Shown: positions 27,453-38,361, numbered from the stretch's first letter. The stretch is 64,000 nucleotides of DNA from Pseudomonas sp. BP8 (GCF_017875955.1 NZ_JAGINK010000001.1:997001-1061000), one strand, 5' to 3'. Notes: generated from the sequence alone by a model not told the origin. Program-made: numbers and translations.

Positions 27453-28286
27453 GTGTTGGCAACCACCCTGGTACTGGTCGCAGCCCTGCTGCATGCCACC
27501 TGGAACACCCTGATCAAGTTCAGCGGCGAGCGCCTCCTGGTGATCGCCAGCATGGACGCTGTCGCCCTGATCTTCGCCATCGGCGCTGTTGCCTTCACTG
27601 AATTCCCGCCCGGTGAAATCTGGCCCTGGCTGCTCGCCTCGGCGCTGGCCGAGCAGCTCTACCGGGTACTGTTGATCAAGGCCTATCGAGTCGGTGATCT
27701 AGGCCTGGTCTATCCTCTGATGCGCGGGCTATCGCCGCTGGTGGTGCTGGGCCTGACGCTGACCTTTGCCGGCGAGTCGCTGAGCCATCAGCAGATCATC
27801 GGCATCCTGTTGATCCCGTGCGGGATGGCCTGCCTGCTGTGGCAAGGCGGTGGCGGTGATCGGCTGCCGTGGTCGATGCTGCCGGTGGTGGCGCTGATCG
27901 GCCTGTGCATTGGTTGCTACACCTGGTTTGACGGCCAAGCGGTGCGGATGTGGGGCAAACCATGGGATTACCTGGTCTGGCTGACCCTGCTCAGCGCCTG
28001 GCCGTTCCCGTTGCTGGCCAGCGTGGCGCGTCGGGCGCCGTTTGCACTGTTCTGGCGGACGCAATGGCGGCTTGGCCTGGCGGTGGGGGTGTGCGTGTTG
28101 CTGAGTTACGCCCTGGTGCTGTGGGCGATGCACCTGGGGTCGGTGGCCGAGGCGGCGGCGCTGCGCGAGGTGAGTGTGATCCTCGTGGTGCTGCTGGGCA
28201 TGCGCTACCTCAAAGAACCTTTTGGCGGGCCAAGGCTCTTAGCTTGCGGGCTGGTCCTGGCGGGCATGCTGGTGATGAAGCTCTGA
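27453..28286 (+). CDS. EamA/DMT superfamily transporter
   Basis: This 277-aa membrane protein of about ten helices has two EamA repeats: LVAALLHATWNTLIKFSGER at the start, YPLMRGLSPLVVLGLTL, and AEAAALREVSVILVVLLGMRYLKEPFG near the end of the second half. The GTG start is preceded by AAGGATTCCC. No substrate can be inferred. The MAPEG gene follows after 31 bp, so the two are probably co-transcribed. Confidence 0.85.
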   Translation: MLATTLVLVAALLHATWNTLIKFSGERLLVIASMDAVALIFAIGAVAFTEFPPGEIWPWLLASALAEQLYRVLLIKAYRVGDLGLVYPLMRGLSPLVVLGLTLTFAGESLSHQQIIGILLIPCGMACLLWQGGGGDRLPWSMLPVVALIGLCIGCYTWFDGQAVRMWGKPWDYLVWLTLLSAWPFPLLASVARRAPFALFWRTQWRLGLAVGVCVLLSYALVLWAMHLGSVAEAAALREVSVILVVLLGMRYLKEPFGGPRLLACGLVLAGMLVMKL

Positions 28287-28317
28287 TCCCGATCATTTCG
28301 AACAAGGAGTCCTGTCC

Positions 28318-28704
28318 ATGACCGTTGCCCTGTGGTGCATTCTGATTGCGCTGTTCCTGCCACCGCTGTGTGCCTTGATCGCCAAGGTCAGCAGCGGCCG
28401 CTTCGGCCTGGGGGCCAACCACGATCCACGTGCGTTTCTCGACAAGCTCGAAGGGTTGCCGCGGCGCGCGCATGCTGCGCAGTTGAATGGCTATGAGGCG
28501 TTTCCGGCGTTTGCAGCGGCAGTGCTGGTGGCGGATATCGTCGGCAATGCCGAGCAGGTGACCCAGGACGTACTGGGGGTGATGTACATCACCAGTCGCC
28601 TGCTCTACATCATCTGCTACCTGGCGGACTGGGCTGCACTGCGCTCGATCGTGTGGTTTGCCGGGCTGGCGCTGATCGTGGCGTTCTTCGTCATATCGGT
28701 CTGA
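28318..28704 (+). CDS. MAPEG family membrane protein
   Basis: This 128-aa four-helix protein has the MAPEG pattern: a first hydrophobic helix, then RRAHAAQLNGYEAFPAFAAAVLVAD (the conserved N-x-x-E-x-F-P region) and TSRLLYIICYLADWAALRSIVW. The superfamily includes membrane glutathione S-transferases, but bacterial members of this short type are mostly uncharacterised. A CAAGGAG site precedes the ATG. It is second in a two-gene unit with the EamA gene. Confidence 0.88.
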   Translation: MTVALWCILIALFLPPLCALIAKVSSGRFGLGANHDPRAFLDKLEGLPRRAHAAQLNGYEAFPAFAAAVLVADIVGNAEQVTQDVLGVMYITSRLLYIICYLADWAALRSIVWFAGLALIVAFFVISV

Positions 28705-28718
28705 ATCAGCCTCGTCCT

Positions 28719-28788
28719 TTGCGCGGATAACCCGCCCCTGCAGGGTTCATTGCAGTCCCTGTGGGAACGGGTTCAGCCGCGAAAATTC
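28719..28788. repeat. Divergent REP-like inverted repeat
   Basis: TTTGCGCGGATAACCCGCCC and GGGAACGGGTTCAGCCGCGAA are imperfect inverted arms around CCTGCAGGG between the MAPEG and mltA stops. The unit differs from families A and B and may represent a third REP subfamily, or the convergent ends of both genes. Confidence 0.6.
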
Positions 28789-28796
28789 TCCACCGT

Positions 28797-29948
28797 TCAG
28801 GGGACTTTCGGCACCTCTGGCAGCGCCGCGCCCTTCGGCCAGAGCAACCAGATCTGGCCTTGCTGCTTCATGTTGCCGGCCAACTCGCCTGCCGCTGTTC
28901 CGGTCCCCCAGAACAGGTCTGCACGCACCTCGCCGGTAATCGCCCCACCGGTGTCCTGCGCGCCGACTGGGCGCACTACCGGGCTGCCATCCGGCCGCGT
29001 GGTGGAGAGCCAGAGCAGGCTGCCCAGCGGAATCACCTTGCGGTCGATCGCCACGCTGTAACCTGCGGTCAGCGGCACGTTCAACGAGCCGCGCGGGCCT
29101 TCGTTGCTGTCCGGCCGTGCACTGAAGAACACGTAGCTGGGGTTGCTCGCGATCAGCTCCGGTACTCGCTGCGGGTTGGCTTCGGCCCAGGCATGAATAG
29201 CGCCCATGCTGACCTCTTCTTGCTTCAACTGCCCCTGCTCGATCAGCCAGCGGCCAATCGGCCGGTAGGGGTGGCCGTTCTGGTCAGCGTAACCCAGGCG
29301 CAGTTGACGACCATCTTCCAGTTGCACCCGGCCGGACCCCTGAATCTGCAGGAACTGCAAGTCCATCGGGTCGGTCAGCCAAGCCAGTATCGGCGCCTTG
29401 ACGCCGTCACGGTAGATCGTCTCGGCGGTGTCATAGGGCTTGAGTACGCGGCCGTCGAGGCGTCCGCGCAGGCGCTTGCCCTTGAGCTCGGGGTAAACGC
29501 TGGCCAGGTCGACCACGATCATGTCTTCGGGGATCCCGTACACCGGCACCTGGGCGGTTGGCGTCTGCTTGAGGCTGCCAGGATAGACCGGCTCGTAATA
29601 GCCGGTGATCAACCCGTTGGCGCTGTTCTCGGCCGAGCGCAGCCCGTACACCTGCAGGTTCTGTTGCAGGAATCCGCGCGCTTGGGCAGGGTCGTCGGCA
29701 ATGTGCTGGGCGGCCTCGCAGGTAGAGGCCCAGACCGGATCGCGCTTGAGCTTCTCGCAACCGTTGCGCCACGCCTGGAAACCGGCCAGCAGGTCGGCGT
29801 CGCTGACGCTGGGCAGGTCGTCCCAGGTGGCAGGGGCATAGGTGGCAATGGCGTGAGGTTCGGGCTTGGCGCTTTCGCCGCCGTTGCAGCCGGCCAGCAG
29901 GGCCAGGGCGGGGAAGGCCCAGGCGAGGTGGCGCAGAGCAAATGTCAT
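28797..29948 (-). CDS. mltA: Membrane-bound lytic murein transglycosylase A
   Basis: This 383-aa lipoprotein has a lipobox at LLAGC, with the modified Cys at about residue 21. The MltA domain includes GLITGYYEPVYPGSLKQT, FLQIQGSGRVQLEDG, LGYADQNGHPYRPIGRWLIE, NPSYVFFS and the 3D-type C-terminal segment GSLLWLSTTRPDGSPV with GAQDTGGAITG holding the catalytic Asp. It cleaves peptidoglycan to 1,6-anhydromuropeptides at the inner face of the outer membrane. The start was placed at MTFALRHLAWAF to give a proper signal sequence; about 30 residues of upstream frame are not signal-like. Confidence 0.95.
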   Translation of the reverse strand: MTFALRHLAWAFPALALLAGCNGGESAKPEPHAIATYAPATWDDLPSVSDADLLAGFQAWRNGCEKLKRDPVWASTCEAAQHIADDPAQARGFLQQNLQVYGLRSAENSANGLITGYYEPVYPGSLKQTPTAQVPVYGIPEDMIVVDLASVYPELKGKRLRGRLDGRVLKPYDTAETIYRDGVKAPILAWLTDPMDLQFLQIQGSGRVQLEDGRQLRLGYADQNGHPYRPIGRWLIEQGQLKQEEVSMGAIHAWAEANPQRVPELIASNPSYVFFSARPDSNEGPRGSLNVPLTAGYSVAIDRKVIPLGSLLWLSTTRPDGSPVVRPVGAQDTGGAITGEVRADLFWGTGTAAGELAGNMKQQGQIWLLWPKGAALPEVPKVP

Positions 29949-30065
29949 GGCTGAATCCTTGAACGGGTGGCCGTTTACGGCTACCCCTGTTTTTCGTATG
30001 GGTATTGGTGTTTGTCGAGCAGGCGAGGATACTGTCGGCCCCATTCCGATGCCAATGTGACCGTG

Positions 30066-30512
30066 ATGTTCAAATGTTTCACCGTGCTGCTGCTGGCCAG
30101 CCTGTCCCTGTTGGGCTGCGACCGGGTCGATCCTAACTCACCGCTGGGGCAGCGCAAGGCGATCTTCAAGGAGATGCTGAAAACCAGTGAGGACATGGGC
30201 GGCATGCTGCGCGGCCGATTGCCCTTCGATGCAGCTGGATTTGCCAAGGGGGCAGAGAAGCTCGACGGCCTGGCACATGCCCCATGGGAGCATTTTCCAC
30301 AGGTGCAGGATCAAGGCGACAGCAGTGCCCGGGCCGACGTGTGGCAGCGTCAGGCGCGCTTTACGGATCTGGCACGACAGTTGGAAGGGGTGACCGGCGA
30401 GCTGCTACAGGTAAGCCGTAACCAGCCGCTGGAGGCGCAGCAGTTGCAGGTGCCGATGGATAAGGTGGAAGCCGCCTGCAAAGCTTGCCATGCCGAGTTT
30501 CGCAATCATTGA
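30066..30512 (+). CDS. Cytochrome c' -like haem lipoprotein
   Basis: This 148-aa protein has a short signal peptide and a lipobox-like LSLLGC (Cys about 18). It is mostly helical, with a single CKACH haem site near the C-terminus (about 138-142), the position seen in class II (c') cytochromes. It is therefore probably anchored in the periplasm. ATG 30066 was chosen over a GTG one codon earlier. It is divergent from mltA and convergent with a DUF1090 gene. Its partner is unknown. Confidence 0.75.
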   Translation: MFKCFTVLLLASLSLLGCDRVDPNSPLGQRKAIFKEMLKTSEDMGGMLRGRLPFDAAGFAKGAEKLDGLAHAPWEHFPQVQDQGDSSARADVWQRQARFTDLARQLEGVTGELLQVSRNQPLEAQQLQVPMDKVEAACKACHAEFRNH

Positions 30513-30556
30513 AGGCAAGAGCAGGCAAGCCTGCTCCTGGATGATTGCACTGGCGC

Positions 30557-30955
30557 TTACTTGTCGAGCTCGGCCTGCGCCTGCTCAAGCTCTGCTTCAG
30601 ACTCGGCCAGCTTGTTCTTGCGCGTGGCAATCTTGTCAGCATCGCCCTTGGCCTCGGCTTGCTGCAGATCCGCCTGGCGCTCTGCGACTTCCGCCTTGGC
30701 CTTGTCGATCTTGGCCTGACGTTCGGCCTTCAGGCCCTCATCGGTGCAGTGTTCGGTGTTTTCCTTGAGCGCTTTTTCAAGCCCCCTGATCTGCCCCGAA
30801 TTGTTCTGCGCGCGGGCTTGCGCCAGCTGATTCTCGATAGCGCTGCGCTTGGCTGCACACCCCGTCAGGCCGGGGCTGAGAATCTGCGCTGCCTGCAGTG
30901 TGCCTGCGGCGAGGCCGAGCACGCTCAGCAAGGCAAGTGAAGAAAACAGTTTCAT
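30557..30955 (-). CDS. DUF1090 family periplasmic protein (copy 1)
   Basis: This 132-aa protein has a signal peptide (ends near LQAA) followed by GLTGCAAKRSAIENQLAQAR and a long charged helical region with two conserved Cys (LTGC and EHC). The second half is a coiled coil rich in Ala, Glu and Lys. These features match DUF1090 (YqjC-like) proteins, which are periplasmic and of unknown function. The start is preceded by AGGAGG, and about 20 upstream in-frame residues were excluded. A paralogue lies 140 bp upstream. Confidence 0.85.
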   Translation of the reverse strand: MKLFSSLALLSVLGLAAGTLQAAQILSPGLTGCAAKRSAIENQLAQARAQNNSGQIRGLEKALKENTEHCTDEGLKAERQAKIDKAKAEVAERQADLQQAEAKGDADKIATRKNKLAESEAELEQAQAELDK

Positions 30956-31095
30956 GAGAGCCTCCTTTCGGGGCAAGGGTTGAGTGGGGTTGGGGCAATA
31001 GTGCTCGCAACCCGCGGCCAATTGAACCCATGCAGATAAATACGGCCTCTTGTTCAGAAAAATCTTACGCGCTTAAAGGACTATCTGGACTGACA

Positions 31096-31491
31096 TCAAC
31101 GCTCAAGGTCGTCTAGAGCAGCTTCCAGTTCCTTCTTCGACTCTGCCAGCTTGTCCTTGCGCTTGTTGATCTTCTCCGCGTCTCCTCGCTTCATGGCCTT
31201 GTCCAGGTCCTTGGTGCGCTTGTTCACTTCGTGGCGGGCATCGAGCACCTTTTGCTCACGCTCCTTGCGCAGGCTGGCATCGGTGCAATTGGCAGTGACT
31301 TCGCTCAGGGCCGTTTCCAGGCCGGCCTGCTGATGGCTGTTGCCATGGGCGCGGGCCTGTTCGATCTGTTCGCTGATGGCGTGTTTCTTGGCTGCGCAAC
31401 CGGTCAGCCCGGGCTGCTGGTCGGCAGCCAGTGCGCTTTGGGCAGTCAGGCCAATCAAGGCGGACAGGGCAAGGGACGAGAGCAGTTTCAT
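31096..31491 (-). CDS. DUF1090 family periplasmic protein (copy 2)
   Basis: This 131-aa paralogue of the neighbouring gene has a signal peptide ending at about SALAA, then GLTGCAAKKHAISEQIEQAR and a Lys/Glu/Asp-rich coiled coil. Both copies share the LTGCAAK-(K/R) motif, the second Cys (TANC), spacing and length, which indicates tandem duplication followed by divergence. It lies 59 bp downstream of ligB. Function is unknown. Confidence 0.85.
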   Translation of the reverse strand: MKLLSSLALSALIGLTAQSALAADQQPGLTGCAAKKHAISEQIEQARAHGNSHQQAGLETALSEVTANCTDASLRKEREQKVLDARHEVNKRTKDLDKAMKRGDAEKINKRKDKLAESKKELEAALDDLER

Positions 31492-31550
31492 CGGGGACTC
31501 CATTCGGGGCAGGGCGGCGGAAAGGGAAATGCTGCCCTGATCCGGCAAAT

Positions 31551-33260
<1,710 letters not shown>

Positions 33261-33325
33261 CTAGGTTGGTGCAGTTGAAGGTGCGGGTGAGAGTTGTCAG
33301 GTGATATGTCAATGGAATCGAGGGG

Positions 33326-33617
33326 GTGGGCTTATCCGTTAGATGTGGTGACTTTTTCTGGCCCCTTCCGCCCTTACGGCCAACCCTTTCAAGGTGTTCT
33401 GAAATTGCGCTTGGCGTGAGCTCGCCGGGGCCGCTGCGCGCCCCTTTCCGACCGGTCCGGCGCCCCGGCAAGGCCGCTCCCACATGGACGGCGCCGTGCA
33501 GTGACTTTCATGTATTGAACAAAAAATGGGCAACACTCCATCCTGTGGGAGCGGCCTTGCCGGGGCGCCGGACCGGTCGGAAAGGGCTGCGCAGCGGCCC
33601 CGGCGAGCTCAAGCCAA
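33326..33617. repeat. Composite repeat with inverted arms of about 73 bp (family C)
   Basis: The 533-bp gap between ligB and metK begins, after some 100 bp without recognisable features, with the same edge module as the 13-kb block (GGGCTTATCC, then GGCCCCTTCCGCCCTTACGG). A very long inverted repeat follows, with arms 33410-33484 and 33544-33616 running through CTTTCCGACCGGTCCGGCGC and GGCAAGGCCGCTCCCAC. The 60-bp loop is AT-richer. The outer parts of the arms resemble family B, but the centre is different (ACCGGTCCGGCGCCCCGGC). A short tandem of AGCCA units lies at 33642-33666. Confidence 0.8.
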
Positions 33618-33700
33618 AGAAAAATTCAGAAAAATGCAGGCAGCCAGCCAAGCCAAGCCAAGCCAACAGATCATCTCCCCCCTACAATCCGCGAAGAACC

Positions 33701-33737
33701 AAAAAAAAGCCCCCACCGATCACTCGGCAGAGGCTTT
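33701..33737 (-). terminator. Intrinsic terminator of metK
   Basis: On the minus strand AAAGCCTCTGCCGA and TCGGTGGGGGCTTT form a 14-bp stem with a few G-T pairs around a four-base loop. A run of eight T (TTTTTTTT) ends the hairpin. It starts about 20 bp after the metK stop. Confidence 0.85.
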
Positions 33738-33757
33738 CGTTTACCGCTGCAGAAAAA

Positions 33758-34948
33758 TTACAGCCCGGCAGCATCACGCAGCGACTGGGCGCGGTCGGTG
33801 CGCTCCCAGGTGAAGGTGGTGAAGGTGTCGTCGCCGACCGTCTTCTGCTGCGGGGTACGGCCAAAGTGGCCGTAAGCTGCAGTCTCCTGGTACATCGGGT
33901 GGAGCAGGTCGAGCATGGTGGTGATGGCGTACGGACGCAGGTCGAAGCAATCACGCACCAACTGGACGATCTTGGCGTCGGAGATCTTGCCGGTGCCGAA
34001 GGTATTCAGCGAGATCGACGTCGGCTGGGCGACACCGATAGCGTAGGACACCTGGATCTCGCAACGCTCGGCCAAACCAGCGGCAACGATGTTCTTGGCC
34101 ACGTAACGACCCGCGTAGGCCGCCGAACGGTCGACCTTGGATGGGTCCTTGCCGGAAAACGCGCCACCACCGTGACGGGCCATGCCGCCGTAGGAGTCGA
34201 CGATGATCTTGCGACCGGTCAGGCCACAGTCACCCACCGGGCCGCCAATGATGAACTGGCCAGTCGGGTTGATGTGGAACTGGGTGTCCTTGTGCAGCAG
34301 TTCGGCCGGCAGGGTGTGCTTGACGATCAGCTCCATCACCGCTTCCTGCAGGTCTTTTTGCGACACTTCAGGGTTGTGCTGGGTCGACAGGACGACGGCG
34401 TCGATGCCTACCACCTTGCCGCCTTCGTAGCGGCAGGTGACCTGCGACTTGGCATCCGGACGCAGCCATGGCAGCAGGCCGGACTTGCGCGCTTCGGCCT
34501 GGCGCTCGACCAGGCGGTGCGAGAAGCAGATCGGCGCCGGCATCAGTACGTCGGTTTCGTTGCTGGCATAGCCGAACATCAGGCCCTGGTCGCCAGCGCC
34601 CTGGTCTTCCGGCTTGCTGCGGTCAACGCCCTGGGCGATGTCCACCGACTGCTTGCCGATGATGTTCATCACCGCGCAGGTGGCACCGTCGAAGCCGACG
34701 TCGGAGCTGTCGTAGCCGATGTCGATAATGACCTTGCGGACGATTTCTTCGAGGTCGACCCAGGCCGACGTGCTGACTTCGCCAGCGATGATGGCGACAC
34801 CGGTCTTGACCAGGGTTTCACACGCAACGCGGGCGAATTTGTCCTGGGTGATGATGGCGTCCAGGACCGCATCCGAAATCTGGTCGGCGATCTTGTCCGG
34901 ATGCCCTTCAGACACGGACTCGGAGGTGAAAAGGGAGTATTCGCTCAT
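33758..34948 (-). CDS. metK: S-adenosylmethionine synthetase MetK
   Basis: This 396-aa enzyme makes SAM from methionine and ATP. Signature segments are [36 protein letters not shown], the P-loop-like [20 protein letters not shown], and the catalytic Lys/Asp residues within it. Length is close to the family norm. It lies 19 bp after the SahR-like regulator gene on the same strand and shares its promoter, so SAM synthesis is likely controlled by that regulator. It is followed by an intrinsic terminator. Confidence 0.97.
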   Translation of the reverse strand: MSEYSLFTSESVSEGHPDKIADQISDAVLDAIITQDKFARVACETLVKTGVAIIAGEVSTSAWVDLEEIVRKVIIDIGYDSSDVGFDGATCAVMNIIGKQSVDIAQGVDRSKPEDQGAGDQGLMFGYASNETDVLMPAPICFSHRLVERQAEARKSGLLPWLRPDAKSQVTCRYEGGKVVGIDAVVLSTQHNPEVSQKDLQEAVMELIVKHTLPAELLHKDTQFHINPTGQFIIGGPVGDCGLTGRKIIVDSYGGMARHGGGAFSGKDPSKVDRSAAYAGRYVAKNIVAAGLAERCEIQVSYAIGVAQPTSISLNTFGTGKISDAKIVQLVRDCFDLRPYAITTMLDLLHPMYQETAAYGHFGRTPQQKTVGDDTFTTFTWERTDRAQSLRDAAGL

Positions 34949-34967
34949 CTCGACGGGTTCCTAAAAT

Positions 34968-35963
34968 TTACCGATGTTGAGTGTCGCCAGCCGTCCGCTG
35001 GAAATGCCGGACCTGAATCTGGAAACCGTTACGCAAGCCCACATAGAGGCTGTCGCCGGGCGCCAGCCCTGCCACCCGGGCCCAACGGGCCAGGTCATCC
35101 TGCTCGAAGCCCAGCCAGAGGTCGCCGCAGGCATCCCGCGCCCAACTCTGATCATGGCTGCACAGCTCGGTGACCAGCAGGCTACCGCCTGCCTTTACCC
35201 GTTTGGCCAACAGGCGCAGGGCCAGGGCCGGATCGCTGAAATGGTGCAGGACCATGTTCAGCACTACGCAGTCGGCTTCCACATCCGTTGCACTCAGTGC
35301 ATCGGCCAACTGCAGGTTTACGTTATTCAAGCCTTCGCGCTCGCAGACCTGACGGGCCAGCTCGAGCATGGTCGGGCTGTTGTCCATGGCCGTGACGCGG
35401 GCAAAACGCCGGGCCAGGTCAGGCAGAAAACCGCCGTCGCCGGGGCCGACTTCCAGTGCGCTGGCGGCAGGCTCGAAGCTCAGCTTGTCGAGCAGCGCCA
35501 GCAAGCTTTCGCGGTACTGCGGCAAGCCGGCGATGAGGTCCTGCTGGGCGCGGAATTTTTCTTCCACACGCAGGAAAAAGTCCTGGCTGGTGGCCGCGCG
35601 GCGCTGCTGGACCACGGCGATGCGCGCTTGCACATCGTCGGACAGGGCCAGGTCGTCGACCTCTTCGAGCAGCGCCGTATGCAGGCGGCCGCCCGGGCGC
35701 AGGCTGTCGGGCAGGGCGCGGCGATAGAAAATGGCATTGCCTTCACGCCGTGTCGCCACCAGCTCGGCCTGGGCCAGCACCTTGAGGTGGTGGCTCATGC
35801 CCGACTGACCGATACCGAAGATCTGTGCCAGTTCCAGCACGCCGAACGAATCGCTGGCCAAGGCGCGCAATACATTCAGGCGCAACTCGTCGCCGCCGGC
35901 TTTGCACAAGGCTGCCAGCTCGTCGCTTCGCTGAAGGGGAATGGACTGCGCACGTAGGTTCAT
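34968..35963 (-). CDS. sahR: SahR-like ArsR-family regulator with methyltransferase-type sensor domain
   Basis: This 331-aa protein has an N-terminal ArsR winged helix (about 25-90: LNVLRALASDSFGVLELAQI, GMSHHLKVLAQAELV) and a C-terminal class I SAM-binding fold (about 145-310) with motif I ALEVGPGDGGFLPDLARRF, AMDNSPTMLELA and LNMVLHHFSDPALALRLL. SahR regulators have this layout. They repress SAM-cycle genes and release DNA when the methyltransferase-like domain binds S-adenosylhomocysteine. The ArsR metal-binding Cys box is absent. The gene forms an operon with metK, and a perfect palindrome lies 39 bp upstream. The assignment is from architecture and context. Confidence 0.8.
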   Translation of the reverse strand: MNLRAQSIPLQRSDELAALCKAGGDELRLNVLRALASDSFGVLELAQIFGIGQSGMSHHLKVLAQAELVATRREGNAIFYRRALPDSLRPGGRLHTALLEEVDDLALSDDVQARIAVVQQRRAATSQDFFLRVEEKFRAQQDLIAGLPQYRESLLALLDKLSFEPAASALEVGPGDGGFLPDLARRFARVTAMDNSPTMLELARQVCEREGLNNVNLQLADALSATDVEADCVVLNMVLHHFSDPALALRLLAKRVKAGGSLLVTELCSHDQSWARDACGDLWLGFEQDDLARWARVAGLAPGDSLYVGLRNGFQIQVRHFQRTAGDTQHR

Positions 35964-36001
35964 GACGCGGCAGTCTAGACAGGCATCGTTGCCCTCGCAA
36001 T

Positions 36002-36029
36002 AGCAATATCAAAAAGTTTTGATATTGCT
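36002..36029. promoter_or_regulatory. Candidate SahR operator: 13-bp perfect inverted repeat
   Basis: AGCAATATCAAAA and TTTTGATATTGCT are perfect arms with a two-base spacer, 39 bp upstream of the sahR start and about 190 bp upstream of tkt. ArsR-type winged-helix dimers bind such AT-rich palindromes. A TTGATA hexamer inside the dyad, or TTGCGA plus TAGACT 17 bp apart between the dyad and the ATG, could be promoter elements. The second option would give a nearly leaderless mRNA. Confidence 0.75.
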
Positions 36030-36216
36030 GATGAGCTGCAAGTTTCAAGCTATTAGCCGCAGGCGCTGAGCGTGCCACTGATCTGCTTTTTCTTACCACT
36101 TGCAGCGTATTGCTTGAAGCTCTGGAAATCCGTCATTGCCCCCGGGGCGCCTGTGGGCGAAAATGGTCGCCTTTTTGCGCTTCATTACTTATTCAAGCCC
36201 CCCAGGAGACTTAGCG

Positions 36217-38214
36217 ATGCCCAGCCGTCGTGATCGTGCCAACGCCATTCGTGCCCTCAGCATGGATGCCGTGCAAAAGGCTAACAGCGGCCACCCAGGT
36301 GCCCCCATGGGCATGGCGGATATCGCCGAAGTACTGTGGCGCGACTACCTGAAGCACAACCCGAGCAACCCGAGCTTCGCCGACCGTGACCGCTTCGTGC
36401 TGTCCAACGGCCATGGCTCGATGCTGATCTATTCGCTGCTGCACCTGACCGGCTACGACCTGTCGATCGACGACCTCAAGGGCTTCCGTCAGCTGCACAG
36501 CCGTACCCCGGGCCACCCGGAACTCGGCTACACCCCAGGCGTCGAGACCACCACCGGCCCATTGGGCCAAGGCCTGGCCAACGCCGTTGGCTTCGCGCTG
36601 GCCGAGAAAGTCCTGAGCGCCCAGTTCAACCGTGACAGCCACAACATCGTCGACCACAACACTTATGTGTTCCTCGGCGATGGCTGCATGATGGAAGGCA
36701 TCTCGCACGAAGTCGCTTCGCTGGCCGGCACCCTGGGCCTGAACAAGCTGATCGCCTTCTACGACGACAACGGCATTTCCATCGACGGCGAAGTGCACGG
36801 CTGGTTCACCGATAACACCCCGGCACGCTTCGAAGCCTACAACTGGCAGGTCATCCGCAACGTCGACGGCCACGATGCCGAAGAAATCAAGATGGCCATC
36901 GAGACCGCGCGCAAGAGCGACCGTCCGACCCTGATCTGCTGCAAGACCATCATCGGTTTCGGCTCGCCGAACAAGCAGGGCAAGGAAGACTGCCACGGCG
37001 CGCCGCTGGGCAATGACGAAATCGCCCTGGCCCGCAAAGAACTGAACTGGAACCACGGCCCGTTCGAAATCCCTGCCGACATCTATGCCGAGTGGGACGC
37101 CAAGGCCGCCGGTGCCAAGGCCGAAGCCGACTGGAACCAGCGCTTCGATGCCTACGCCAAGGCCTACCCGGAGCTGGCTGCCGAGTTCAAGCGCCGTGAC
37201 AGCGGCGAGCTGCCGGCCGACTTCGCTGAAAAGGCCCAGGCCTACATCAATGAAGTCGCCGCCAAGGGTGAAACCATCGCCAGCCGCAAGGCCAGCCAGA
37301 ACACCCTGAACGCCTTCGGCCCGCTGCTGCCCGAGTTCCTCGGTGGTTCGGCCGACCTCGCCGGCTCCAACCTTACCCTGTGGAAGGGCTGCAAGGGCGT
37401 CGAAGCCAACGATGCCAGCGGCAACTACGTGTTCTACGGCGTGCGTGAGTTCGGCATGACCGCGATCATGAACGGCGTTGCCCTGCACGGCGGCCTGGTG
37501 CCTTACGGCGCGACCTTCCTGATGTTCATGGAATACGCCCGTAATGCGGTGCGCATGTCGGCACTGATGAAGCAGCGCGTGATCCACGTCTACACCCACG
37601 ACTCCATCGGCCTGGGCGAAGACGGCCCGACCCACCAGCCGATCGAGCAGCTGACCAGCCTGCGCAGCACGCCGAACCTGGACACCTGGCGCCCGGCCGA
37701 TGCGGTCGAGTCGGCGGTGTCGTGGAAGTCTGCGCTGGAGCGCAAGGACGGCCCATCGGCGCTGATCTTCTCGCGGCAGAACCTGCAGCACCAGCACCGC
37801 GACGCTCAGCAGATCGCTGACATCGCGCGTGGTGGTTATGTGCTCAAGGACTGCGCTGGCGAGCCAGAACTGATCCTGATTGCCACCGGCTCCGAAGTCG
37901 GCCTGGCCGTGCAGGCGTTCGACAAGCTGACCGAGCAGGGCCGCAAGGTCCGCGTCGTGTCGATGCCGAGCACCAGCGTGTTCGATGCCCAGGACGCCGG
38001 TTACAAGCAGTCGGTGCTGCCGCTGGAAGTCGGTGCCCGCATCGCCATCGAAGCTGCCCATGCTGACTTCTGGTACAAGTACGTCGGCCTCGAAGGTCGC
38101 GTCATCGGCATGACCACCTACGGCGAGTCGGCGCCGGCCTCGGCGCTGTTCGAGGAGTTCGGCTTCACCCTGGAGAACATCCTGGGAACTGCTGAAGAGC
38201 TGCTGGAAGACTGA
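36217..38214 (+). CDS. tkt: Transketolase
   Basis: This 665-aa thiamine-diphosphate enzyme belongs to the non-oxidative pentose phosphate pathway. It contains [61 protein letters not shown], the ThDP-binding [19 protein letters not shown] with its later Asn, and the pyrimidine-domain [14 protein letters not shown]. Start [17 protein letters not shown] follows CAGGAGAC. It heads the plus-strand tkt-epd-pgk-fba group and is divergent from sahR-metK. Together these genes supply erythrose-4-phosphate and triose phosphates. Confidence 0.97.
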   Translation: MPSRRDRANAIRALSMDAVQKANSGHPGAPMGMADIAEVLWRDYLKHNPSNPSFADRDRFVLSNGHGSMLIYSLLHLTGYDLSIDDLKGFRQLHSRTPGHPELGYTPGVETTTGPLGQGLANAVGFALAEKVLSAQFNRDSHNIVDHNTYVFLGDGCMMEGISHEVASLAGTLGLNKLIAFYDDNGISIDGEVHGWFTDNTPARFEAYNWQVIRNVDGHDAEEIKMAIETARKSDRPTLICCKTIIGFGSPNKQGKEDCHGAPLGNDEIALARKELNWNHGPFEIPADIYAEWDAKAAGAKAEADWNQRFDAYAKAYPELAAEFKRRDSGELPADFAEKAQAYINEVAAKGETIASRKASQNTLNAFGPLLPEFLGGSADLAGSNLTLWKGCKGVEANDASGNYVFYGVREFGMTAIMNGVALHGGLVPYGATFLMFMEYARNAVRMSALMKQRVIHVYTHDSIGLGEDGPTHQPIEQLTSLRSTPNLDTWRPADAVESAVSWKSALERKDGPSALIFSRQNLQHQHRDAQQIADIARGGYVLKDCAGEPELILIATGSEVGLAVQAFDKLTEQGRKVRVVSMPSTSVFDAQDAGYKQSVLPLEVGARIAIEAAHADFWYKYVGLEGRVIGMTTYGESAPASALFEEFGFTLENILGTAEELLED

Positions 38215-38270
38215 TGAGAATGGGCGGGCAGCGATGCCCGCCCTGGTCGCGCAAGGGAGGGCGTTGCCCT

Positions 38271-38361
38271 CCATCGCGACACAAGGCCGCTCCCACAGGA
38301 TCTGCGTTGCGCGGACGCTGTGGGAGCGGCCTTGTGTTGCGATGGGCTGCTCAGCGGCCCC
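38271..38361. repeat. REP palindrome pair, family B
   Basis: CCATCGCGACACAAGGCCGC and GCGGCCTTGTGTTGCGATGG are head to head in the tkt-epd spacer. A second short dyad, GGGCGGGCA with TGCCCGCCC at 38222-38242, directly follows the tkt stop. Confidence 0.87.

Noticed and set aside
30066..30512. Prophage or plasmid cargo for the region of small exported proteins
   Set aside because: GC content and codon use match the surroundings, no integrase or repeats flank it, and the genes look like ordinary periplasmic proteins.
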